From positions 1 to 29,918 of the IMG/VR virus record IMGVR_UViG_3300021963_000471: 29,918 bases of DNA; one strand, written 5' to 3'. The DNA comes from a virus. Both the position numbers and the translations under genes were made by a program. Shown piece by piece: positions 7,353 through 16,031 of this stretch; positions within the stretch are counted from its first letter, which is position 1; every line of letters starts with the position of its first letter. Below the pieces are notes generated by a model. It was given only the letters and a program-made list of their open reading frames with translations. It was not told the origin of the DNA and ran no database searches.

Positions 7353-7925
7353 ATGCCAAACGAGGGACTCCAATACAACGTCACCATCTCTGGGCTTGAT
7401 CAACTCAAGAAAGAGCTCGGTGTTCTCGCACCCGATCTCAAGAACCAACTCACCAAGGTCTTCCGCAACGCCGCCAAAGAAATCCGCGACGACGCACGTA
7501 GACTCGTATCAGATGAGCCACCCATGCGTGGATGGCGCACCGTTAAAGCAATCAGCGGCACTTCACGTGGTGGTGCTGGTTGGCCTGAGTACGACGCCTC
7601 TCGCATCCGCGCCGGCATCGAATACAAGGCAGGTGTGACAGCTCCAGGGTTTTCATCTAAGGGTTCGACGAAGTTCTTCGGCTATCGCGTCTACAACGCA
7701 TCGCCGCAAGGAAACATCATGGAAGTTGCAGGTCGCAAGTCGGCTGGCAGCGGTACTGGTGTTCAGTTCATCCAGAACCTCAATAGCAAGAACGGTACTG
7801 CAGGTCGCCTGATCTACAGAGCCTTCGATGCTAAGGAGTCGTCGATCAACTTGAAGCTCAACCGTGAGGTCGAGCGCATAACTAACGAGTACGAACGACG
7901 TCTTAACGACAACGCGAGGGAGTAA
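7353..7925 (+). CDS. HK97 gp10-like / minor tail-associated protein
   Basis: A 190-residue basic protein with a good AGGAG site (7342-7346). The opening (NVTISGLDQLKKELGVLAPD) and the helix with KNAA-like sequence (KVFRNAAKEIRDDARRLV) resemble HK97 gp10-like tail completion proteins, with SKGSTKFFGYRVYNASP giving the later beta part. Those genes normally lie before the major tail gene, whereas here it lies between the chaperones and the tape measure, an order seen in some actinophages. A C-terminal coiled helix (NREVERITNEYERRLND) ends the protein. The role in joining head and tail is inferred from the family likeness. Confidence 0.55.
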   Translation: MPNEGLQYNVTISGLDQLKKELGVLAPDLKNQLTKVFRNAAKEIRDDARRLVSDEPPMRGWRTVKAISGTSRGGAGWPEYDASRIRAGIEYKAGVTAPGFSSKGSTKFFGYRVYNASPQGNIMEVAGRKSAGSGTGVQFIQNLNSKNGTAGRLIYRAFDAKESSINLKLNREVERITNEYERRLNDNARE

Positions 7926-7928
7926 CAG

Positions 7929-10073
7929 GTGGCAGGCGCAGTCATTCGAGTCAGCGGTGAGTTTGACGACGCCGCACTCAAGAAAGCCTCTGCCGCTCTA
8001 GGCAAGTTCGGCATGAAGGTCGAGTCCACAGGCAAGTCCTCTGGCAAGTCCTTCGATGGCCTCAAGACAAAGACCGTCGCACTCGGCGCAGCCATCGCTC
8101 GCATCGGTACAGACCTTCTCTACGCCTTCGGACGTCAGGCAACGAATCTCATCAAGGGTTCGATCACTGCTGCATCCGACCTCAACGAGACCCTCTCCAA
8201 GACCAAGGTCGTCTTCGGAGACGCGAGCTCATCAATCATCAAGTTCTCTGAGACGGCTGCAACCCAATTCGGTCTCACACAGCAGCAGGTACTCGACTCA
8301 GCTTCTACCTTCGGCATCTTTGGCAAGTCAGCAGGACTCGGCGGCAAAGACCTCTCAGCCTTCTCGCTCAAGCTGACTGGCCTCGCATCAGACCTCGCAT
8401 CTTTCAACAACACCACGACAGACGAAGCAATCACCGCTCTTGCTGCAGGTCTTCGTGGAGAATCAGAGCCTCTCCGCAAGTACGGCGTCCTCTTGGACGA
8501 CGCATCACTTCGTCAAGAAGCGCTCGCTCTCGGCATCGTCAAGACGACCAAGAAGGCTCTGACACCACAGCAACGCGTTCTCGCTGCACAGTCGATGATC
8601 CTCAAGCAGACCAAGCTCCAGCAAGGCGACTTCGCTCGTACATCTGGCGGTCTCGCCAACCAGCAGCGCATCCTCACTGCACAGTTCGAGAACCTCAAAG
8701 CACAGCTCGGTCAGTTCTTGCTACCTGTCGTCACAAAGATCGTCACCTTCTTCACTTCTCGATTCATGCCATCACTCGACGGCATGGCAGCAAAACTCAA
8801 GGACACTCTCGGCCCAGCAATCAAGGCGCTCGAGCCGCTCTTCAAAGGCATCGCGAAAGTCTTCAAGGAGAGCGGTGACGTCATCCTCGCTGTCGTCGGA
8901 GCTCTTGCAGCCGCCTTCGCAGCAATCCAGGTCGGCGCGCTCATCACAGCCATCGCTGAAGCAGGTGGTGCATTCGCATTCTTCGCAGGTGAAGGAACGG
9001 CTCTAGGAGCGGTCATCGCAGCTCTCACGGGGCCAATCGGTCTTACCGTCATCGCTATCGCAGCAATCGTCGGCGTCATGATCTATGCCTACCGCACCAG
9101 CGAGTCGTTCCGCGACAAGGTCAACGAAGCCTTCGCAGCTGTCGGTGACGCAATCGGATCAGCAGTTCGTATCTTCAACACACTTGCAGAAATCATCGCC
9201 GCATTCGTCAAGCCGGCACTCGAAGGTCTCTATGCGCTCGCCCTTGGCATTGCGAACTTCTTCATCAACGTCTTCCGTCTAGCGGCTCAAGGAGTCGCCT
9301 TCGCCTTCGGTTTCATCGCTGACGCTCTCGAGCGCAACAAGGAGCCACTGCAAGCACTCATGAACTTCTTCGGTCGCATCGTGGAGATCGTCGGCAAAGT
9401 ACTTGGCCCACTTCTTGGCTTCCTCGGCAACGTCGTCGGCATCATCCTCAAAGCTGCATTCATGGCACTCGGTATCGCTATCGGACTCACCATCGACATC
9501 ATCGGTGCCATCATCAACGTCGCTCGCGAGTTCGGTGAAGCTCTCATCGCACTTAAGGATGGAGCGATGATTGTCTTCGATGCCATCGGTGGCTTCGTCG
9601 GCGCTCTGTGGGACAAGCTCGTTGGCTTCAAGGATCAGCTCGTCGGTCTTGCCAAGACAATCTTCAGTCCGCTCTTGAGTGGCTTCAAGTCAATCGTCAA
9701 CAGCATCATCGGCATCTGGAACGGACTCGACTTCGGCTTCCATGTGACCGTTCCTGACATCCCTGGACTCCCGCACCGTGGCGAGTCATTCGGTGTCGAC
9801 GACATCTTCCCTGACATCCCTTATCTCGCGAAGGGCGGCATCGTTAACTCACCGACTCTCGCGATGATCGGTGAAGCTGGGCCAGAAGCGGTAGTGCCAC
9901 TCTCACGTGCTGGCGGTGCCGGCATCGGTGGCGTCACCGTTCAGGCTGGAGCAATCCAGATTAGCATTGGCTCACTTGATGGCATGGGCCGTACAGACAT
10001 TCAAGCAATCGTCGACCAAGCGTTCCAGAAGTCGATGACACAGCTCGCTCGAGACATTAGGACGCGGAGGTAA
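7929..10073 (+). CDS. Tape measure protein
   Basis: A 714-residue protein, the longest in the window, with a GTG start 3 nt after the previous stop and an AGGGAGTAACAG ribosome region. Residues 1-270 are helical with the typical FGLTQQQVLDSASTFGIFG and GLRGESEPLRKYGVLLDD motifs of phage tail tape measures. Hydrophobic segments lie at about 317-350, 360-388 and 490-532 and may form the membrane-penetrating part during DNA ejection. Near residue 635 the KGGIVNSPTLAMIGEAGPEA motif is a common tape-measure C-terminal signature. By the usual rule of about 1.5 angstrom per residue the tail would be roughly 105 nm long (inference). Confidence 0.95.
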   Translation: MAGAVIRVSGEFDDAALKKASAALGKFGMKVESTGKSSGKSFDGLKTKTVALGAAIARIGTDLLYAFGRQATNLIKGSITAASDLNETLSKTKVVFGDASSSIIKFSETAATQFGLTQQQVLDSASTFGIFGKSAGLGGKDLSAFSLKLTGLASDLASFNNTTTDEAITALAAGLRGESEPLRKYGVLLDDASLRQEALALGIVKTTKKALTPQQRVLAAQSMILKQTKLQQGDFARTSGGLANQQRILTAQFENLKAQLGQFLLPVVTKIVTFFTSRFMPSLDGMAAKLKDTLGPAIKALEPLFKGIAKVFKESGDVILAVVGALAAAFAAIQVGALITAIAEAGGAFAFFAGEGTALGAVIAALTGPIGLTVIAIAAIVGVMIYAYRTSESFRDKVNEAFAAVGDAIGSAVRIFNTLAEIIAAFVKPALEGLYALALGIANFFINVFRLAAQGVAFAFGFIADALERNKEPLQALMNFFGRIVEIVGKVLGPLLGFLGNVVGIILKAAFMALGIAIGLTIDIIGAIINVAREFGEALIALKDGAMIVFDAIGGFVGALWDKLVGFKDQLVGLAKTIFSPLLSGFKSIVNSIIGIWNGLDFGFHVTVPDIPGLPHRGESFGVDDIFPDIPYLAKGGIVNSPTLAMIGEAGPEAVVPLSRAGGAGIGGVTVQAGAIQISIGSLDGMGRTDIQAIVDQAFQKSMTQLARDIRTRR

Positions 10074-10078
10074 CGACG

Positions 10079-11614
10079 GTGGCAGTAACGATTCTTCGTC
10101 CCGATGAGGTCACATCAGGTGTCAGCAACTTCACCGCAACAGGTGGAAGCAGCATCCAAGTGTCCATGGCGGACAACACCGACACGACCTACATCCGCAA
10201 GAGCACTTCGGTCGCTGGTACCGCATCAATCATCTTCGGTATGGGAACCACTGCCCTATCTACTGGTCAGCGCATCCGCCAGGTACGTATCCGCGCTCGC
10301 ATCGACACTCCAAGTGCTGACGCACGTTGCAACATCTACCTCGGCACACGCGTCAACAATACGAACTACTTCGCATCTCCAATCCGCATCGCATCGACCA
10401 ACTACTCGACGATCACTGAGCTCACTTCTCCATACCTCACCGCAGCACCCGATGGTGAAGCATGGGATCAGAACCGCCTCGACGCGCTTCGTATGCAAAT
10501 CACGGAGTACAAGGACAGCCCTGATCGCACAAGCGTCTACGCGCTCTACGCGGATGTCGACATCGCGACTCGTCCAACCCTCACCGTCTCTTCGCCAACC
10601 GGCACCATCACCACGCCAGCAGGACTCGAAGTCAACTGGTCTTACTCCGACACCGATGGAGATGCACAGCGCTATTACCAAGTCCGCGTCATCGCTTCTT
10701 CCGTCTACGGAGTAGGATCGTTCGACGCTGCCACTTCAGACGCTGTCTGGGACTCAGGCGAGACCATCTCTCCTGACACTACAGCTGCCATCGGTAGCTA
10801 CCTTGCAGATGGCACCTATCGTGCCTACGTCCGCGTCGCAAAGACCATCAACGGCCTTCCGTTCTGGTCTCTGTGGGGCTACAGCACCTTCACGGTGTCT
10901 CTCGGCCCTATGCCGGCTCCGACCCTCACTGGCACCTACAGCACATCGTCAAATAGCGTCTCAATGGCTCTCGCAGGCACAAACCCAGTGCTCAAGTCCT
11001 TCGTCAACGCGGTCTTCCAAGTCCAGCGCTCCGACGATGGTGGAACCACATGGGCTGACGTCCGCGAAGGCGATGCCATCGCTCAAGACGGCACCTATCA
11101 CGGCTTCCTAGTCGACTACGAAGCCAAGCGCACCAACACGGCTCGCTACCGCGCTCGTCAGATCGGCTACACAGGAGCAATCGGGAGCTCGACGTCTGTT
11201 GCTGGCCCATGGTCAACAGCTCTCGTCCTCAACATCACCAACGACGGTGCATGGTGGATCAAGTCAATGCTCGATCCGAACCTCAACGTCGGTGGCGTTC
11301 GCGTCCTCGGCCCATCACTCGACTTCACTCAGGAAGAGAGCCTCGGCGTCTTCCGTCCTCTCGGTCGTACTCGTCCAATCGTCATCAGCGGCTATCTCTA
11401 CGGTCAAGACTCAGAGCTCGAAATCGCAACTCAGGGCGCAGCAGAGTGGAGCACCATCTCCGCGCTCGCTCAGCGTCAGGACACACTCTTCGTGCAAGAC
11501 CCATTCGGAGAGCAGCGCTACATCCGCGTCACTGGTCGTTCACATCGACTCGAAGGCCATGCGTCTAACCCACGTCGCTATCTGAAGCTGAGCTACGTCG
11601 AAGTAGAGGGCTAG
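10079..11614 (+). CDS. Minor tail protein with FN3/Ig-like domains
   Basis: A 511-residue protein with a GTG start and GGAGG upstream (10066-10070). The N-terminal ~170 residues form a beta-sandwich (ILRPDEVTSGVSNF, RIRQVRIRARID). Two FN3/Ig-like domains follow (RPTLTVSSPTGTITTPAGLEV, and MPAPTLTGTYSTSSNS). The last ~120 residues (NDGAWWIKSMLDPNLNVGGV, later RTRPIVISGYLYGQDSELEI) resemble the distal-tail-like C-terminal domain common in actinophage minor tail proteins. It directly follows the tape measure, where distal tail proteins are encoded, so a ring or collar at the tail tip is likely. Confidence 0.75.
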   Translation: MAVTILRPDEVTSGVSNFTATGGSSIQVSMADNTDTTYIRKSTSVAGTASIIFGMGTTALSTGQRIRQVRIRARIDTPSADARCNIYLGTRVNNTNYFASPIRIASTNYSTITELTSPYLTAAPDGEAWDQNRLDALRMQITEYKDSPDRTSVYALYADVDIATRPTLTVSSPTGTITTPAGLEVNWSYSDTDGDAQRYYQVRVIASSVYGVGSFDAATSDAVWDSGETISPDTTAAIGSYLADGTYRAYVRVAKTINGLPFWSLWGYSTFTVSLGPMPAPTLTGTYSTSSNSVSMALAGTNPVLKSFVNAVFQVQRSDDGGTTWADVREGDAIAQDGTYHGFLVDYEAKRTNTARYRARQIGYTGAIGSSTSVAGPWSTALVLNITNDGAWWIKSMLDPNLNVGGVRVLGPSLDFTQEESLGVFRPLGRTRPIVISGYLYGQDSELEIATQGAAEWSTISALAQRQDTLFVQDPFGEQRYIRVTGRSHRLEGHASNPRRYLKLSYVEVEG

Positions 11615-11615
11615 C

Positions 11616-12995
11616 GTGTATCCAGTCACCCCTACGTTCCGCGCAGCCGTTCGAAGTAATCACAAGGCTGTCGTCAAGGCGACCATCTTCCGTTCAGGTC
11701 AGGAAGTTCTCACGATCTATCCGACCTCTGGCGACGTCACTGTCGATGCGCAGTCAGGTGTACGCCGTTCGGTCAAGCTCGCTGTCGCTGCAGACGATGC
11801 GCGCGCTCAAGCTGTCACGCTGACCAACTACGCGACCTACGCAGACATCGCAGCTGTCTCAGCGACCTATGCGGCGCTCGCATCCCTCTTTGCAACCTAC
11901 GAGAACATGGTCTACGTCAAGTCTGAAGTGATCACACGTCTCAAGTCTGACCTCATCCCCATCACCGCACAAGACCCACTGGCTCCATACGGCAACGAAG
12001 TGCGCGTCTGGCGAGGCATCGAGACGACGACCGTCAGCTTCGAAGGCGACAACTATCAGGAGCTCGCTGCAGCTCATGCGAACTACTCAGCGCTCGCGAC
12101 ATCATTCTTGTTCTACTCCGACATGGACGATCAGCGCCGTGTCGAGACCGTCAGCGACGAGCTCGTACCGCTTGGCGTCTTCCAGATCACCGACGTACAG
12201 ATTCAAGACACCGATGCCGGCGTAGAGCTTTCCATCGACGGCTTCGACCGCTCCTACAAGGTTGCTCGCAACAAGTGGCAGAAGCCGAAGACCGTCGCTT
12301 CTGGCGACGTCGGCACACGCATGGCAAGCCTTCTCGCAGACCGCTACGACGATGTCCAGGTGGGCTTCTCTACCCTTGGACGCAACACAGCGAAGATCGT
12401 CCTCGGTCAAGACCAGTCCTCTGACCCATGGGGCGACATGATCGAGATTGCAGACGCTGCTGGACTCGACCTCTTCTTCGACGTCGATGGCGTCGCACAG
12501 ATGGTTCCGTATCCAACACCAGATGCGAACTCCGTCGTGGAGTCCTACACCCTCGATGAAGACGGACTCCTTCTCAGCCTTGATCGTCGTGTCAGCAACG
12601 AGCAGACCTATAACGGCGTAATCGTCATCGTTGACAACTCTAAGCTCGACACACCTATCCGCGCAGAAGCGTGGGACGAGGAAGTTGACTCCCCTACCTA
12701 CCGCTACGGTGCCTACGGCGAAGTGCCATTCTTCTTCGAGACGCCTCACATCTTGACCGCAAAGGAAGCACAGGAAACTGCTCAGCGCCTACTTGGTAAG
12801 AAGCAAGGTCTCCAAGAAGAGATCAGCTGGACTCAGATTCCGAACCCTGCTCTCGACGTGAACGACGTCGTCGAAGTACTCGACACCACCGCTGGTGTTC
12901 GTCGTGTGCTGATCGTCGACGCTATGACCATCCCACTCCTGATCGATGCGCCGATGTCAGTCCGCGCTCGAACCATCCGAACCCTGAAGGCGTAA
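11616..12995 (+). CDS. Minor tail protein, tail-tip hub-like (DUF5047-like)
   Basis: A 459-residue protein, GTG start one base after the previous TAG. The opening (PTFRAAVRSNHKAVVKATIF) and blocks such as APYGNEVRVWRG, VPLGVFQITDVQIQD and LSIDGFDRSYKVARNKW match actinophage hub-like minor tail proteins, which I associate with DUF5047. The later region (ISWTQIPNPALDVNDVVEVL) resembles tail-hub beta domains. Two insertions near residues 69-97 and 145-168 carry Tyr/Ala-rich units (NYATYADIAAVSATYAAL; NYQELAAAHANYSALA) like those in the protein at 647-1570. The tail-hub role is inferred from family and gene order. Confidence 0.78.
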   Translation: MYPVTPTFRAAVRSNHKAVVKATIFRSGQEVLTIYPTSGDVTVDAQSGVRRSVKLAVAADDARAQAVTLTNYATYADIAAVSATYAALASLFATYENMVYVKSEVITRLKSDLIPITAQDPLAPYGNEVRVWRGIETTTVSFEGDNYQELAAAHANYSALATSFLFYSDMDDQRRVETVSDELVPLGVFQITDVQIQDTDAGVELSIDGFDRSYKVARNKWQKPKTVASGDVGTRMASLLADRYDDVQVGFSTLGRNTAKIVLGQDQSSDPWGDMIEIADAAGLDLFFDVDGVAQMVPYPTPDANSVVESYTLDEDGLLLSLDRRVSNEQTYNGVIVIVDNSKLDTPIRAEAWDEEVDSPTYRYGAYGEVPFFFETPHILTAKEAQETAQRLLGKKQGLQEEISWTQIPNPALDVNDVVEVLDTTAGVRRVLIVDAMTIPLLIDAPMSVRARTIRTLKA

Positions 12996-12997
12996 CC

Positions 12998-13675
12998 ATG
13001 GCATCTACTGACTACCGCATCGTCGACGCTATCGCTGGCGAACAGAACCGACTCCGCGCTCGCATCGCCAAGGTCGTCTCCGTCCAGGCAGACCGCACCA
13101 TGACCGTTCAGCTCGCTGGTACGACCGAGAGCATCGATGGCGTCAACTACATGGACTCAGTCCCACCGAAGCCAGGCTCAGGCATCTGGGTTCTCAGCGA
13201 CGGACGCGACATCTTCGGCTTCGGAGCAATCGCAGCTGACGGACGCACCCTCAGCCCACGCGCAAGCCGATCCACGAATCAGGCAATCAGCAACGGCGCA
13301 GACGAAGCCATCACCTTCGATGGCGTGCAGTCTGACGGTTGGGGTTGCTGGAGCGCAGGATCACCCACACGACTCACAGCTCCAGTCACAGGTCGCTACA
13401 TGGCTGTGGCGAATCTTCAGTTCGAATCCAACGGCACAGGCTGGCGCGCTGGCTGGATCGAGAAGACAGGCTCATCAGTCCTTGCTCGTACTCAGATCAT
13501 CTCAGCAGCTGCTGGGTCTCCTACCTACTTCCAGGTCATGACCCCACCGTTCGACATGACAGCCGGCACCGATTACATCCGACTCTTGGTACGACAGAAC
13601 TCAGGCGGCAACCTCGCCTGTGTCAACTCAAGCACCTTCTCGCCAAGCCTCAGCCTGATCTACTTGGGCTCTTGA
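12998..13675 (+). CDS. Tail-tip protein: OB-like base plus C1q-like jelly-roll domain
   Basis: A 225-residue protein with ATG 2 nt after the hub stop. Residues about 15-75 (RARIAKVVSVQADRTMTVQL, then MDSVPPKPGSGIWVLSDG and IFGFGAI) look like the small OB-fold of baseplate spike proteins. Residues about 85-225 (QAISNGADEAITFDG, then LTAPVTGRYMAVANLQFES) match the C1q/TNF-like trimeric jelly-roll often found at phage receptor-binding tips, ending LSLIYLGS. It probably sits at the tail tip and touches the cell surface or glycans (inference). Confidence 0.75.
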   Translation: MASTDYRIVDAIAGEQNRLRARIAKVVSVQADRTMTVQLAGTTESIDGVNYMDSVPPKPGSGIWVLSDGRDIFGFGAIAADGRTLSPRASRSTNQAISNGADEAITFDGVQSDGWGCWSAGSPTRLTAPVTGRYMAVANLQFESNGTGWRAGWIEKTGSSVLARTQIISAAAGSPTYFQVMTPPFDMTAGTDYIRLLVRQNSGGNLACVNSSTFSPSLSLIYLGS

Positions 13676-13731
13676 GCGTGACTAAACCGCGACGATAAGA
13701 CCTGTTCCAGCAGGGCCTCAAAGGAGAACAC

Positions 13732-14166
13732 ATGCCAACGACCACAAAGGGATTCCGTTACCCAGCTAGCACTGACGCGGTTAACGTCCCAGGCGACATT
13801 CAGAACCTCGCGTCAGATGTAGACACATGGCTCTCAAGTAACACGCCTCCACTCAACCTCTCGACCAACGCACAGACCGGCACCGCCTACACCTTGGTGC
13901 TATCAGACTCTGCAAAGAACGTCGAGATGAATAACGCATCAGCCAACACTTTGACTGTTCCACCGAACTCGAGCGTGGCGTTCCCTGTAGGCACTTCAAT
14001 CTTGGTCACCCAGACTGGCGCAGGACAGACCACTGTCGCGGCAGGTGCTGGAGTGACTATCAACAGCAACGGCGCGAAGCTGAAGCTTTCAGGTCAATGG
14101 GCTCAGGCAACTTTACTCAAGCGCGCCACCGACACCTGGGTTATCTCAGGCAACCTCTCTGCGTAG
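13732..14166 (+). CDS. Short tail fibre protein
   Basis: A 144-residue protein with AAAGGAGAA just upstream. The start (TTKGFRYPASTDAVNVPGDI, then QNLASDVDTWL) is a frequent N-terminal attachment motif of actinophage tail fibres. The rest is a Thr/Ala/Gly-rich beta region (AYTLVLSDSAKNVEMNNASA, GAGQTTVAAGAGVTIN, WAQATLLKRATDTWVI) of the sort found at fibre ends. Together with its two neighbours it forms the host-recognition block. No enzyme motif is visible. Confidence 0.75.
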   Translation: MPTTTKGFRYPASTDAVNVPGDIQNLASDVDTWLSSNTPPLNLSTNAQTGTAYTLVLSDSAKNVEMNNASANTLTVPPNSSVAFPVGTSILVTQTGAGQTTVAAGAGVTINSNGAKLKLSGQWAQATLLKRATDTWVISGNLSA

Positions 14167-14173
14167 GTGATTC

Positions 14174-15055
14174 ATGCTTCTACAAAGTATTGGAATCTTG
14201 GCATCTGCTTCTAGCGGCCCTCTAGTCGACTATCTGGTTCTCGCAGGTGGCGGCGGTGCTGGTGCAAACCACGGTGGTGGTGGCGGTGCTGGTGGCTACC
14301 TATCAGGTAGCTCTGATATGGCACTCGGTTCGATATTCACAATCACTGTTGGCGCTGGCGGTACTGGTGGAACATTCAATTCCTCACCTGTCGGCTCTAG
14401 CGGATCTAACTCCATCTTCGGAAGCCTGACTTCATATGGCGGAGGTCGCGGCGGAGACTTCTCATCTAACTATGACGCAGCGGATGGTGGATCAGGCGGT
14501 GGTGCCTATTCATCAACGGCGAACTACAACGGAAAAGGCATTGCAGGTCCACCACGTCAAGGCTATGACGGCGGACTAAAGAACCCTAACTATGGACTCT
14601 GTGGCGGCGGCGGCGGTGGAGCTGGAGCTGTTGGACAGACCGCGACAAACGCGAACTCTGGCGCAGGTGGAGATGGGTTAGCTTCTTCAATCACAGGATC
14701 GTCAGTTACCCGTGGTGGTGGCGGCGCTGGTGGTGGCTGGAATGGTTCAATACCCGTCGGAACGTTTGCCCTTGGTGGATCAGGCGGTGGAGGAAACTCT
14801 GGAGCAGTCGTCGGAAGCGGTGCTTCAAACGGCTCTGCTGGCGCAGCAAATTTCGGTGGCGGTGGAGGTTGCGGCGGTGGTGGCAGCTCTGCTGGCGGCA
14901 ACGGTGGAAGTGGCGTTGTAATCCTCGCATACCCAAGCTCATTCCCAGCGCTCACATCAGTCGGTGCTGGCCTCACGTATAGCGTGAGCACAGTTTCACG
15001 AAGCGGATACCGCGTCTACACCTTCACCGCTGGAACAGGATCGGTGACTCTCTAA
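14174..15055 (+). CDS. Glycine-rich tail adhesin
   Basis: A 293-residue protein with long Gly runs (for example AGGGGAGANHGGGGGAGGY and GGGGGCGGGGSSAGGNGGSG) between conserved strand words VDYLVLAG near residue 20 and SGVVILAYPSS near 250. This is the common glycine-rich adhesin family at phage tail tips, recalling the polyglycine sandwich receptor-binding tips of T-even gp38. A short C-terminal strand domain follows (GLTYSVSTVSRSGYRVYTF). Gly-rich loops are expected to evolve fast and set host range. Its TAA overlaps the next ATG (TAATG). DNA here is rich in GGT/GGC repeats, which may recombine or slip. Confidence 0.82.
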   Translation: MLLQSIGILASASSGPLVDYLVLAGGGGAGANHGGGGGAGGYLSGSSDMALGSIFTITVGAGGTGGTFNSSPVGSSGSNSIFGSLTSYGGGRGGDFSSNYDAADGGSGGGAYSSTANYNGKGIAGPPRQGYDGGLKNPNYGLCGGGGGGAGAVGQTATNANSGAGGDGLASSITGSSVTRGGGGAGGGWNGSIPVGTFALGGSGGGGNSGAVVGSGASNGSAGAANFGGGGGCGGGGSSAGGNGGSGVVILAYPSSFPALTSVGAGLTYSVSTVSRSGYRVYTFTAGTGSVTL

Positions 15056-15417
15056 TGGCCCACTACGCGTTCTTAAATGAGTCCAACATCGTCACAGAAG
15101 TTATTACTGGCAAGGACGAGACCGAAGTCCTTGATGGTATGACACCTGAAGAATGGTACGGAAACTTTCGCGGCCAAAAGTGTGTACGCACGTCGTTCAA
15201 TGCTGCCACGAATGGCTTTCGGAAGAACTTTGCTGGCATCGGCTTTACATATGACGAAGCTCGAGATGCCTTCATCTCACCTCAACCATTCCCGTCATGG
15301 ATTCTCAACGAAGAGACATGTGAATGGGAAGCGCCTGTGCCGTATCCATCAGACGGCATCGTCTCTGTATGGAATGAAGAAACTCAACAGTGGGACGCAG
15401 TATCCACTGACTCATAG
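15055..15417 (+). CDS. Small tail-associated protein of the type found in aquatic phages
   Basis: A 120-residue protein in a one-base overlap with the adhesin gene. It has the layout HYAFLNESNIVTEVITGKDE, then a region around the words RTSFN, RKNFAGIGFTYDEARDAFI and PSWILNEETCEWEAPVPYP, and a Trp-containing end. I recognise this plan from small proteins next to fibre genes in cyanophages and other marine and freshwater phages. The function in that family is not established, to my knowledge. Translational coupling suggests it works with the glycine-rich adhesin, perhaps as a fibre chaperone or cap (inference). Confidence 0.7.
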   Translation: MAHYAFLNESNIVTEVITGKDETEVLDGMTPEEWYGNFRGQKCVRTSFNAATNGFRKNFAGIGFTYDEARDAFISPQPFPSWILNEETCEWEAPVPYPSDGIVSVWNEETQQWDAVSTDS

Positions 15418-15471
15418 CGTGACCCTCCCCTGACCATAGACACATAAGCACCGACACAAGGGGAGAGACCC

Positions 15472-15699
15472 ATGCTTGACAAAGTTCCTGCACCACTACG
15501 CCACGCCTTGATCGCGTCTGCCGGCATCTTGCTGACCTATGCGACCTCTAAGGTGACTGCGCTTCCTGCACCGCTTCCTGAGCTCGCTGGAGTCGTCCTC
15601 GCGATGGCTGCCATGTACCTCACCAAGCTCACCAAGCAGTACGGCATCGGCTCCAACGACTTCGTCGACGTCGAAGACCTAGAAGACGCTGAGAAGTAA
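15472..15699 (+). CDS. Holin-like membrane protein
   Basis: A 75-residue protein with a strong GGGGAGAG ribosome site. Two hydrophobic segments are visible (about residues 11-30, ALIASAGILLTYATSKV, and 38-53, ELAGVVLAMAAMYL), followed by an acidic tail ending DVEDLEDAEK. Size, two membrane spans, a charged C-terminus and the place after the tail genes fit a phage holin that permeabilises the membrane to release lytic enzymes. The endolysin itself is about 7.5 kb away at 23171. Assignment is from topology and position, not a specific family match. Confidence 0.7.
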   Translation: MLDKVPAPLRHALIASAGILLTYATSKVTALPAPLPELAGVVLAMAAMYLTKLTKQYGIGSNDFVDVEDLEDAEK

Positions 15700-15702
15700 G
15701 CC

Positions 15703-15966
15703 ATGCAGCACGAACCTACACTTGGCGAGATCATGCGCCGACTAGATGAGCTCTCCTTAGAAGTCAAGTCCATCCCAATGCGCTTCGAAGAGTCGTTCCT
15801 TCGTCGTGACGTCTACCGCGCCGATCTCGAGCGCGTCCAGACCAACCTCGAAGCCATCACTAGCCGTCTCGAGAAGCAAGAGTCTCGCTCAGAGTGGTTC
15901 GTCCGCACTGTCGTCGGTCTCGTCATCGCAGGCATCATCGCCTTCGGCTTCATGGTCCGAACCTAA
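15703..15966 (+). CDS. Coiled-coil protein with C-terminal membrane segment (second holin-like protein)
   Basis: An 87-residue protein starting 3 nt after the first holin-like gene. Residues about 5-63 form an amphipathic coiled coil (LGEIMRRLDELSLEVKSI, then RRDVYRADLERVQTNLEAI). Residues about 66-84 (FVRTVVGLVIAGIIAFGFMV) form one membrane span. This plan is common for a small actinophage protein near the lysis genes, often described as a holin or membrane protein. It may be a holin partner or antiholin (inference). The late-gene terminator follows 20 bases later. Confidence 0.7.
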   Translation: MQHEPTLGEIMRRLDELSLEVKSIPMRFEESFLRRDVYRADLERVQTNLEAITSRLEKQESRSEWFVRTVVGLVIAGIIAFGFMVRT

Positions 15967-15985
15967 GCACTCCCGAACTTAGAAT

Positions 15986-16025
15986 CCACAGCCCTTAGAG
16001 CCTCCCTGCGCTCTGGGGGCTGTGG
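15986..16025 (+). terminator. Late-operon terminator
   Basis: CCACAGCCC (15986-15994) pairs with GGGCTGTGG (16017-16025), and AGAGC (15997-16001) with GCTCT (16010-16014); the two T-G wobbles between them make one stem of about 16 pairs with an 8-base loop. It is followed by TCTTT. It closes the rightward structural operon just before the minus-strand tRNA gene. Confidence 0.88.
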
Positions 16026-16031
16026 TCTTTG

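Noticed and set aside
12102-12749. Minus-strand frame of 215 residues inside the hub-like gene
   Set aside because: Long only because of codon bias in the real gene; no start context, family likeness or operon fit.
14590-14991. Minus-strand proline-rich frame of 133 residues
   Set aside because: It is the complement of the Gly-rich adhesin codons (GGC/GGT read as Pro/Ala); no ribosome site, opposite to a well-supported gene.
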